Shown in pieces: positions 23,071 to 30,221 of a stretch of DNA of 43,615 nucleotides. Within the stretch, counting starts at the first letter, position 1, and every line of letters begins with the position of its first letter. The DNA is from Prevotellaceae bacterium UBA1075. GTDB taxonomy: Bacteria > Bacteroidota > Bacteroidia > Bacteroidales > Bacteroidaceae. Location of the stretch: the NCBI GenBank assembly GCA_002316015.1, contig DCCS01000040.1:87816-131430 (forward strand). The letters run 5' to 3'. Below the pieces are notes generated by a model that was not told the origin of the DNA, did no database searches, and worked only from the letters and a program-made list of their open reading frames with translations. The position numbers and the translations under genes are program-made.

Positions 23071-24279
23071 TCAGATGCGCTCGATGCGGTGCTCAAAGGT
23101 CTGGGTGTCCTTGAACACATTGTACATCGGGCATATCCGCTCCACGCTGTCTATCCATTTCTTCACCGTCTCCAGCGACTCGGGAGTGCGCACGTGCAGC
23201 GTGTAGCGCACGTTCTGCGGCCACGACGGCACGTCCTCGTACCCCTTGCGGCCGGCCCTGGGGTCTATCTCGGCCGCCACGCTGAGCCGCAGGGAGTCCA
23301 CGTCCAGGTCGAGCCGCGCGGCCTGTATCTCCGAGATGTGCGTGATGCAGGTGCCCAGCACGCCAAGCGCGTTCTCCAGCGATGTCTGGCTCAGATTGGC
23401 CCCGCCCAGGTACTCCGGGTTGTCATGGTTAATCACATACCACACGCCTCCAGTGGGCACGTTGAGCTGGCGCACTCCGTTGGGCAGCACCTTCACATAG
23501 GGCTGAGGGGCGGGCTGGGCGGGAGCAGGCTTGCTTCTCAGCGAGTCGGGGACGCTGTAGGCCAGTATTGCCTGGCGCTTGCCATGGATGTATTCCCGCA
23601 GGCTGGCCAGTGTCTTTCCCTCGACCACACGCCCCCTGGGGGTCTGCTTGTAGTCGATGGTGAGCCGGGGCGTGACGGCACGCTTGACCAGGTTGATTAC
23701 CGGCGACTTACGCTCGGCCTCGCTCACCAGCCTCTCAAGCTGCGCGTCGCTGGCCTTGGAGGCGACGCGCACGGTGTAGAGGAAGTTGCGGGTGTAGTTG
23801 ACACGGCCTGTGGGCTGCTTGTCGGGCTGTCCCTGTATGGTCACATACAGCGAGTCGATATCTATGCCCGTGAGGGCTGCCTGGTCCAGGATGGAGTTGG
23901 CGATGTCGGACGCGAACACGCCACGCGCCGTGGTCTGGGTCTCCACACCCGTATCCTGCCCGCCGTGCTTGTAGCCGCAGTCGCCTATGTAGTGGAAATT
24001 GCGGATGCGCAACTCGCGCGACCCACCACGGTTCTTGGCCGTCACAGTGGCATGCAGGGTCACGGGCTCCAGCAGCGAGGGCGAGATGGACTCCCATGCC
24101 CTCAGGGCACGGGCGCGCTGGGCCAGGTGGGCCTTGAGCGACGGGCTGTTGCGGGCATACTTGCGCCACACGCTCTCGCTGCGGAACACGCCGTTGGGGA
24201 AACTCTGTGCGCCGGCATTGCCAGCCACTGCCAGGATGGCCAGTGCGGCCACCAGGGAAATAGTTGTTGCTCTTCTCAT
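23071..24279 (-). CDS. Secreted tandem OsmC-domain protein
   Basis: The 402-residue protein has a signal peptide (RRATTISLVAALAILAVAGNAGA) and two OsmC-like domains, at about 70-205 and 265-400. OsmC/Ohr proteins are thiol peroxidases that reduce organic hydroperoxides with two cysteines. The C-terminal domain keeps both: Cys311 in VLGTCITHIS and Cys383 in ERICPMYNVFK. In the N-terminal domain, the second position is Ser192 (ERKSPVINLVK) and the first falls near Ser124, so it appears to be a non-catalytic copy. A Pro/Ala-rich linker (about 250-262) separates them. The gene starts 1 base after susD, so it is cotranscribed with the SusCD pair. It could be a sensor or binding protein rather than a peroxidase. 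Confidence 0.85.
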   Translation of the reverse strand: MRRATTISLVAALAILAVAGNAGAQSFPNGVFRSESVWRKYARNSPSLKAHLAQRARALRAWESISPSLLEPVTLHATVTAKNRGGSRELRIRNFHYIGDCGYKHGGQDTGVETQTTARGVFASDIANSILDQAALTGIDIDSLYVTIQGQPDKQPTGRVNYTRNFLYTVRVASKASDAQLERLVSEAERKSPVINLVKRAVTPRLTIDYKQTPRGRVVEGKTLASLREYIHGKRQAILAYSVPDSLRSKPAPAQPAPQPYVKVLPNGVRQLNVPTGGVWYVINHDNPEYLGGANLSQTSLENALGVLGTCITHISEIQAARLDLDVDSLRLSVAAEIDPRAGRKGYEDVPSWPQNVRYTLHVRTPESLETVKKWIDSVERICPMYNVFKDTQTFEHRIERI

Positions 24280-24280
24280 C

Positions 24281-25882
24281 TTATTCTGCGTTTTTGTATG
24301 GGTTTTCTGTTATGGTCGACCCGTCGTAGCCATAGTTCTGCCACAGTTTCGGATTGATGTCACGCTGTGCCTGGGGAATGGGATAGCGGTAGTGGCGGAA
24401 GTCAATGGAAGCCTTGTTGTACACGGGATAGTCACGCGCCAGGCGGCTGTTGCGGATTGTCTTCACCAGCACCCTCCACCGCTTCAGGTCAAACCAGTGC
24501 TTCTGCTCATACACGAACTCCCAGGAGCGTTCCTGCACTATGGCGTCATGGAAGGCCTCATAACCGGTCACACGCAGGTCATGGGGCTGTGAGCCCTTGC
24601 TGTCGATGTCCTCGCCGAAGGCACGCCTGCGCACCGCGTTGATGGCCTGCAGCGCGTCGGCGTTGGCTCCGTGGTCACGCTCGTTGATGGCCTCGGCCTT
24701 GACGAGCAGCACCTCGGCATAGCGCAGGATGGTGCGGTTCATGGCCCTGGTGCCCGAACTGTTTTCGGGATTGTCCAGGTCAATGTACTTCTTGTAACGC
24801 GGGAAGCCCGACTCGCGGATGCCGTCACCGTCGGCATCGAAGTAGAAATGGAAGTACTGGCCATCCTTCTCCCTCCACAGGGAGTCGGCAAAGGAGACAT
24901 CACGCCGCTGGTCTCCGGGCAGGTAGGAGTCCTGCACCTCGCGTGTGGGAGACGGGGTCACATGGGGCAGCGCGACCGAGAAACCTGTGGAGAAACAGCA
25001 GTGCACCAGGTGGTTGCCACCCGTGTTGTCCCCCTGGAGCGACGAGCCGGGGTAGTGCTGCGTGGCGAATATGCTCTCACGCCCGTTGCGGTTCTGGTTG
25101 TCCCAGTTGCGGTGGAAGTCCTCCTCGAGCGCGTACTCGCCCGAGTCAATGACCTTCTGGGCGGCCTCCACCGCGAGGGCATAGCGCTCATGGCGGGCGG
25201 CCGCAGTCAGGCTGTCATCGTTCTGCGCCCACACCAGCAGCGTCTTGGCCAGGGCGGCCAGGGCGGCACCGCGTGTGGCACGGCCGATGTCGGCGGACGC
25301 CTGCTGGCTCTTCTCGGGAAGCGCCTGGGCGGCCTCCTCCAGGTCCTGGACTACCCGGGCGTACACCTTGCCCTCGGCGTCACGGCTCACGCCCTTGCCT
25401 CCATCGGGGGTGAGCACCAGTGGAACCGGGCCGAAGAACTGCACGAGATTGAAGTAATAGTAGGCACGCAGGAACTTGGCCTCGCCCACCACACGCCTGC
25501 GCGTGGCCTCGCTCACACGGGGGGAGGCACCCACCTTGGCTATGGCGTCATTGGCCTGGGCGATGGCCGAGTAGGAACTCTTCCACATGCTCGTTATGTA
25601 ACTGTTGGTGCCATCCCATTTCAGCAGGCCGAGCATGCCCCCACCCCCATTGGGGTTCTCGCCCGAGACGGTGGTCTCGGTGACAAGGTCGGACATGTAG
25701 GAGTACTTCGTGCTGAGCAGGGTGTTCTCTGCATAGGCAGGGGTGACGAGGGCGATGGCGTCGTCGTCGCTCTGCGGAAGGCTGGCGCCCGACAGTTCCG
25801 ACTGCGGGACTTGGTCAAGGTCTGCGCAGGCCGAGAGCAGGAGCGAGGCCAGGCACAGGGCTGTTATATGTGGTCTTGCCAT
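24281..25882 (-). CDS. SusD/RagB family outer-membrane lipoprotein
   Basis: SusD-like proteins sit on the cell surface as lids over SusC transporters and bind the nutrient. The 533-residue protein has a lipobox ending at Cys19 (LLSAC). Family features include an N-terminal LDQVPQSEL, TPR-like helices with AKFLRAYYYFNLVQFFGPVPLV near residue 130, and the C-terminal ILRYAEVLLVKAEAIN, AINAVRRRAFGE, VQERSWEFVYEQKHWFDLKRW and YPIPQAQRDINPKLWQN. It lies 11 bases after susC and 1 base before the OsmC gene. No glycosidase gene belongs to this unit, so the ligand may not be a polysaccharide. Confidence 0.96.
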   Translation of the reverse strand: MARPHITALCLASLLLSACADLDQVPQSELSGASLPQSDDDAIALVTPAYAENTLLSTKYSYMSDLVTETTVSGENPNGGGGMLGLLKWDGTNSYITSMWKSSYSAIAQANDAIAKVGASPRVSEATRRRVVGEAKFLRAYYYFNLVQFFGPVPLVLTPDGGKGVSRDAEGKVYARVVQDLEEAAQALPEKSQQASADIGRATRGAALAALAKTLLVWAQNDDSLTAAARHERYALAVEAAQKVIDSGEYALEEDFHRNWDNQNRNGRESIFATQHYPGSSLQGDNTGGNHLVHCCFSTGFSVALPHVTPSPTREVQDSYLPGDQRRDVSFADSLWREKDGQYFHFYFDADGDGIRESGFPRYKKYIDLDNPENSSGTRAMNRTILRYAEVLLVKAEAINERDHGANADALQAINAVRRRAFGEDIDSKGSQPHDLRVTGYEAFHDAIVQERSWEFVYEQKHWFDLKRWRVLVKTIRNSRLARDYPVYNKASIDFRHYRYPIPQAQRDINPKLWQNYGYDGSTITENPYKNAE

Positions 25883-25893
25883 AATATGTTCTT

Positions 25894-28800
25894 TTAATAA
25901 GTCAGTTTCACGCCAAAAGTGAATGTCCTCGCATTCGGATAGTTGCCGTTGTCCACCACTCCAGCGTACCCAGGGTCGTAGCCTGTGTAGGAGGTGAAGG
26001 TGAGCAGGTCTTGCGCCGAGGCATACAGGTTGACATAGAGCCTCTGCCTGGCCGCCACCCTCAGGGGGAACGTGTAGCCCACCTGGATGTTCTTGAGGCG
26101 CAGGTAACTGGCATCCTCCACATAGCGGCTGTCGAGATAGTTGTTGTAACTCACCTTCCCCGTGGCGCGCGGGATGAGCGTGTTGGTGTGCTCATCCGTC
26201 CAGCGGTTGAGCAATGCCGTGGACGCGTTGTAACTTGTCGACGGGGTCTCAAGCGACTGGCGCAGGCGGTTGTAGAGTTCGTTTCCATAGGAGCCTTGGA
26301 AGTGCAGGCCCACATCCAGGCGGCGATAGCGCAGTGAGGAGCCAAATCCATAGGTGAACTTGGGCTGTGTGCTGCCGAGCACCACACGGTCACCCTCCTG
26401 GTCAATCTGCCCATCGTGGTTCTGGTCCACGAACTTCGCGTCGCCATACTCCACGTTGGTCTTTGTCACGGGCACAGGCACGTCCTCCAGTCTTTGCCCT
26501 TTCTGCACCAGTCCGTCGAACTTCCATCCGTAGAAGGAGCCGAGGGGCTGACCCACGCGGATGACTGTCTGGTCGGCGTTGATGATTTGCGTCTGGCCTC
26601 CTCCCAGGCTGGTCACCTCGTTGCGGTTGTGCGCGATGTTGGCATTCAGCGTCCAGGTGAGCCGCTTGCGCTGCACAGGGACGGCACTGACAGCCAGCTC
26701 CACACCCTTGTTGGACACGCCGCCCACATTGCGCAACTGCTGCGAGAATCCCGTGGTCTGCTCAACGGGTATGCTGACGAGCAGGTCTGAGGTCTTCTTC
26801 ACATAATAATCTGCGGTCACCGTCAACCGCCCGCGCAGTAGCGACCAGTCAATCCCGATGTCAAACGAGCGCGTCGACTCCCACTTGAGGTCATCATTGT
26901 CCAGCGACGACCGGTAGTACCCTGTGGCCAGCACTCCGTTGAAGTAATAATAGCCGAGCGTGCTCGCGTACTTCGAGAGGAACTGGTAATCACCAATCTC
27001 CTGGTTGCCCACCGTGCCGAAACTTCCGCGCAACTTCAGGTCGCCTATCCTGTGGGCATGCTTGAGGAACGGCTCGTCACTCACGTTCCACGCCGCACCG
27101 ACCGAGGGGAAATAGCCCCACTTGTGGTTCTCCGCAAAGCGGCTGGAGCCGTCGGAGCGCAACGTGGCCGAAAGGTTATAGCGGCCCAGAAGGGTATAAT
27201 TGGCTCGCCCTATGAAGGAGTTGAGCGTATTGCGCACACTCTCGGTGAGAGGAGCCAGCCGCTGAGCCCCCGACTGCAGGAAGTTGCTGCCCAGTGTGGC
27301 GTTTGCGAAGTCGGCTGCGGAGGCCACAGCGCTCTTGCTGCTGGTGCTCTGTGTGGTGAATCCAGCCAGCACCTCCAGGTCATGCTTCTCGCCAAAGGCC
27401 TTGTGCCAGGTGGCGGTCGCCTCGAACTGGTTGCTTTGCCAGGACTTGTTGCCCACTGACCCATAACCGTTGCAGAAGAATCCCGCCGTGGCTGACGAGG
27501 GTGAGAAGAAGTCCTCGGTGGTGTGTATGCCGTTGGTGGAGCCCTGCACCTTGAGGGTCAGCCCGCTCACGGGCTTCCATGTCAGGTGAGCCACGCCCAG
27601 GAAATCCGACACCTTGGACTTCGATGTCACGGTCTCCAATTCGGCTATCGCGTTGGGCGTTATGCCGCCGCTCTTCACCAGGTCGCCCGCCTCGAAGGGG
27701 TTGCTGTAGTTCCACGAGCCGTCGGCATTGCGGATGGGCACGGCCGGAGACGTGCGCAGGGCCTGCTCCAACTGCCCGTCCAAGCCATTGGCGGAATTGG
27801 TGAAGTTGGACAACCCTTCCTGTGTGCTGCGCGACGCATTCACATTCACGCCCAGAGTGAAGTTCTTGAAGAGGTCACGGCTGTAGTTGATGCGTCCGCC
27901 ATAACGGGTGAACCCCGTGCCGCGCACCACTCCATTGCGGTCAGTGTAATTGGCCGACACGAGATACCGCTCCTTGTCCGACCCGCCGCTCACCGACACC
28001 TGGTGCTGCTGTGACACCGCCGTGCGGAAGTAGGCGTCCTGCCAGTCGTAGCCCTTGCCCCACTGCTCCACCACGGAGGGTGTGATGCCGGTGGCCGCTT
28101 TCTGCGCGTCCGTGGCAATCTCAAGGTAGAGCTCGCCCCACTGGCGCGCGTTGAGCAGGCTGAGCCGCTTGCTCACCGAGGACAGTCCCACATTGTAGCC
28201 ATACTCCACCTGTGGCTTGCCCGCCTTGCCCTGACGCGTGGTCACAATAATCACACCATTGGCTCCACGCGAACCGTATATGGCCGACGCGGCCACGTCC
28301 TTGAGTACCTCTATCGACTCGATATCGGAGGGATTGATGGTGGAGAGGGGGTCGAAGTTTGCCGAGGAGCGTCCCACACCTGTCTGCGTAGCATCGTCAC
28401 TGTTGTAGATGAGCACCCCGTCGATGACATAGAGCGGCTCGTTGCCGCCCGTGATGGAGTTGCCGCCACGGATGCGCACCGACGACGAGGCTCCGGGCTG
28501 CCCCGATGACTGCGAGATGGAGAGTCCCGCCACGGCCCCTCCCAGCACGTCATTGAGGCTGGTGGCCGTCTTCAGCTGTTCGCCCGGCCTGAGTGTGGTC
28601 ACCGATCCTGTGAGCCGCTTGCGCACCTGCGTGCCGTAGCCCACCACGACCACCTCGGCCAGCGCGTTGCGGTTCTCGGAAAGTTCTATCTCCAGGGGCT
28701 CGTTGGCCTCGTACACATCATAGGTCTGCTTGCGGAAGCCCATGTAGTTGACCACAAGCGTGACCGGCATCTTGTCGGCCTGGATGCTGAAATGTCCGTT

Positions 28801-28971
28801 GAGGTCAGTGCTTACCCCACGCTTGGCGTCCTGTATCTGCACCGAGGCTCCAGGAAGCGGCTCACCGCTGGCAGCGTCCTTCACAGTACCTGTTACCGTC
28901 TGGGCACAGGCTGTCCCTGCCACCCCGGCCAATAGTGCGAGGGCGGCGATTTTGTATAATATATACGTCAT
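25894..28971 (-). CDS. SusC/RagA family TonB-dependent outer-membrane transporter
   Basis: The 1025-residue protein imports its ligand across the outer membrane with TonB energy. A signal peptide ends near residue 24. A carboxypeptidase-regulatory-like domain follows (VTGTVKDAASGEPLPGASVQIQ), then the SusC signature VVVVGYGTQVRKRLTGSV. The plug domain has VRIRGGNSITGGNEPLYVIDG and VLKDVAASAIYGSRGANGVIIVTT, and the C-terminal 22-strand barrel ends in FTFGVKLTY. The length is typical. It lies 17 bases after a PstS-like gene and 11 bases before susD. No anti-sigma/ECF pair or hybrid two-component gene is adjacent, so regulation is not of the usual PUL type. Confidence 0.96.
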   Translation of the reverse strand: MTYILYKIAALALLAGVAGTACAQTVTGTVKDAASGEPLPGASVQIQDAKRGVSTDLNGHFSIQADKMPVTLVVNYMGFRKQTYDVYEANEPLEIELSENRNALAEVVVVGYGTQVRKRLTGSVTTLRPGEQLKTATSLNDVLGGAVAGLSISQSSGQPGASSSVRIRGGNSITGGNEPLYVIDGVLIYNSDDATQTGVGRSSANFDPLSTINPSDIESIEVLKDVAASAIYGSRGANGVIIVTTRQGKAGKPQVEYGYNVGLSSVSKRLSLLNARQWGELYLEIATDAQKAATGITPSVVEQWGKGYDWQDAYFRTAVSQQHQVSVSGGSDKERYLVSANYTDRNGVVRGTGFTRYGGRINYSRDLFKNFTLGVNVNASRSTQEGLSNFTNSANGLDGQLEQALRTSPAVPIRNADGSWNYSNPFEAGDLVKSGGITPNAIAELETVTSKSKVSDFLGVAHLTWKPVSGLTLKVQGSTNGIHTTEDFFSPSSATAGFFCNGYGSVGNKSWQSNQFEATATWHKAFGEKHDLEVLAGFTTQSTSSKSAVASAADFANATLGSNFLQSGAQRLAPLTESVRNTLNSFIGRANYTLLGRYNLSATLRSDGSSRFAENHKWGYFPSVGAAWNVSDEPFLKHAHRIGDLKLRGSFGTVGNQEIGDYQFLSKYASTLGYYYFNGVLATGYYRSSLDNDDLKWESTRSFDIGIDWSLLRGRLTVTADYYVKKTSDLLVSIPVEQTTGFSQQLRNVGGVSNKGVELAVSAVPVQRKRLTWTLNANIAHNRNEVTSLGGGQTQIINADQTVIRVGQPLGSFYGWKFDGLVQKGQRLEDVPVPVTKTNVEYGDAKFVDQNHDGQIDQEGDRVVLGSTQPKFTYGFGSSLRYRRLDVGLHFQGSYGNELYNRLRQSLETPSTSYNASTALLNRWTDEHTNTLIPRATGKVSYNNYLDSRYVEDASYLRLKNIQVGYTFPLRVAARQRLYVNLYASAQDLLTFTSYTGYDPGYAGVVDNGNYPNARTFTFGVKLTY

Positions 28972-28988
28972 ATGGTGTGTGCTTGCGG

Positions 28989-29894
28989 TTATCTGGCCAG
29001 GGCGGCAATACCATAGTTGCCTGGGGATGCTGCCACACGCAGGAAGCCAGCCTGGTTATTGTACCGCTGCCCTTCGGTGGCCACCCAGTGCGAGAAGTCC
29101 TCGGCCACCGCCGAGGGATGCCCCGCCACCTCCAGAGAGAGTGCCTGGGCTGGCAAGAGGTCTGAGTCATCACGCTCAAAGACAGCGAGCAACTGGTCCA
29201 GGTTGCGGCTCTCGAGCGCCTCCCTGTGCTCCTTGCTCACCTTCAGCGGAAGCACGAGCAGGTCAGCGCGCAGTGTGCGGCTGGCCGTATCATAGAGGCT
29301 GGCCGCGTTGCTCACCGTGATGCCTGTGCTGTCCCTGGCTATGGCCGAGAGCAGGAAAATGTCGTCCCCACCTATCTTCTTTCCCCTCAAGTCCGAGGTC
29401 TTGTGGCCCAGAATGGCCGCGAAATGCTCGGCGGCCGACCCGTCCCGGTTGCCACTATACACGGTGACACGCTCTATCAGGCGCTTGCGCTTCGGGCTCA
29501 ACTCTTCCTCCTCCGCGTCCTCACTGGGGTCCTGTTCGAAGTAGAGCAGCGAGAGGTCATACCGGGACAGCCTACTCTTCTGCAGTTCCCCGGCAGCGGG
29601 GTTGTCCTTGGTGGTCACAGGCAGCAGGATGTAACGTCCCACCACAGAGGCCGGCGCACCCTTCTCCACATCGCCCACCACCAGGTCGGGCTGGCCGTCA
29701 CCGGCACTGCTGCCGTCCACAACGCGTATGCTGGCCTGTGGATTCTCCTTCATATAGGCATCGGCCCACGCCTTCACCAACATTCGGCACACCTTGGAAG
29801 TCTTTATCGTTATGCTACCTGAAGCCCTCTCTACTGCCACAGCCTGCATGGAAACGGCAGCCGCAGCAATGAAAATGACAATTGCTTTCTTCAT
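28989..29894 (-). CDS. PstS-like periplasmic substrate-binding protein
   Basis: This 301-residue protein (start at 29894) has a signal peptide (KKAIVIFIAAAAVSMQAVA). It matches the type 2 periplasmic binding fold of the PstS/PBP-like group: SGSITIKTSKVCRMLVKAWADAYMKENPQASIRVVDG near the mature N-terminus, then GQPDLVVGDVEK, PVTTKDNPA and a central VYSGNRDGSAAEHFAAILGHK segment. Relatives bind oxyanions such as phosphate, but no PstABC genes are present. An acidic-basic insert (about 147-163, DPSEDAEEEELSPKRKR) is unusual. It is the first gene of the run leading into SusC and SusD, 17 bases apart. The ligand cannot be read from sequence; the fold assignment is fairly but not fully certain. Confidence 0.7.
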   Translation of the reverse strand: MKKAIVIFIAAAAVSMQAVAVERASGSITIKTSKVCRMLVKAWADAYMKENPQASIRVVDGSSAGDGQPDLVVGDVEKGAPASVVGRYILLPVTTKDNPAAGELQKSRLSRYDLSLLYFEQDPSEDAEEEELSPKRKRLIERVTVYSGNRDGSAAEHFAAILGHKTSDLRGKKIGGDDIFLLSAIARDSTGITVSNAASLYDTASRTLRADLLVLPLKVSKEHREALESRNLDQLLAVFERDDSDLLPAQALSLEVAGHPSAVAEDFSHWVATEGQRYNNQAGFLRVAASPGNYGIAALAR

Positions 29895-29942
29895 GACTAA
29901 AACCTTTTGTTTGGTTGATAATGTATATAACACTGTTCTCCT

Positions 29943-29955
29943 GTCCACAGTGGAC
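29943..29955. promoter_or_regulatory. Palindrome in the leader of the PstS-like/SusCD run
   Basis: GTCCACAGTGGAC is a perfect 6-bp inverted repeat around one base. It lies between the -7 box (29998-30005) and the ATG at 29894, so it could be an operator or an RNA hairpin. No regulator is assigned. Confidence 0.35.
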
Positions 29956-29997
29956 TCTCATCGGGGACATCCTCCGCCCCTGTGACTTTTGACACCG

Positions 29998-30005
29998 CAA
30001 AGGTA
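29998..30005 (-). promoter_or_regulatory. -7 box for the PstS-like/SusCD/OsmC run
   Basis: The minus strand reads TACCTTTG, about 100 bases upstream of the first gene, giving a long leader with a palindrome. A TTTG at the -33 position is not clear. The 327-base interval 29895-30221 contains this box, the palindrome and the terminator of the next minus-strand gene, and no gene was recognized in it. Confidence 0.5.
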
Positions 30006-30162
30006 GGGAGGAATTGCCCAGCACCATAGAAGAACCAGCCTATACGGAAAAAAGGCAAGGAAACAGCCCGCCACACAGAAAAAGTGACGGAACAGCGGCA
30101 GTAGAGGAAATACGGGGACACCCCACACAGCCCCGCACCGGCCTGTGGCCAAAAGACAGAAA

Positions 30163-30200
30163 GCCCTGGCGGCAGAGAATGTTGCTCATGTCACCAGGGC
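30163..30200 (-). terminator. Candidate terminator after the receiver/ATP-grasp gene
   Basis: GCCCTGG (30163-30169) pairs with CCAGGGC (30194-30200). On the minus strand the stem is followed by TTTCTGTCTTTTGG. It lies 21 bases past the stop codon of the minus-strand gene ending at 30222. The loop of 24 bases is long. Confidence 0.45.
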
Positions 30201-30221
30201 CGCAGGGGAAGGGTGAGGAGT

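Noticed and set aside
24281..28971. Polysaccharide utilization locus around the SusCD pair
   Set aside because: No glycoside hydrolase, lyase, hybrid two-component or ECF/anti-sigma gene lies in the run; the GH20 and GH2 genes are in separate transcription units.
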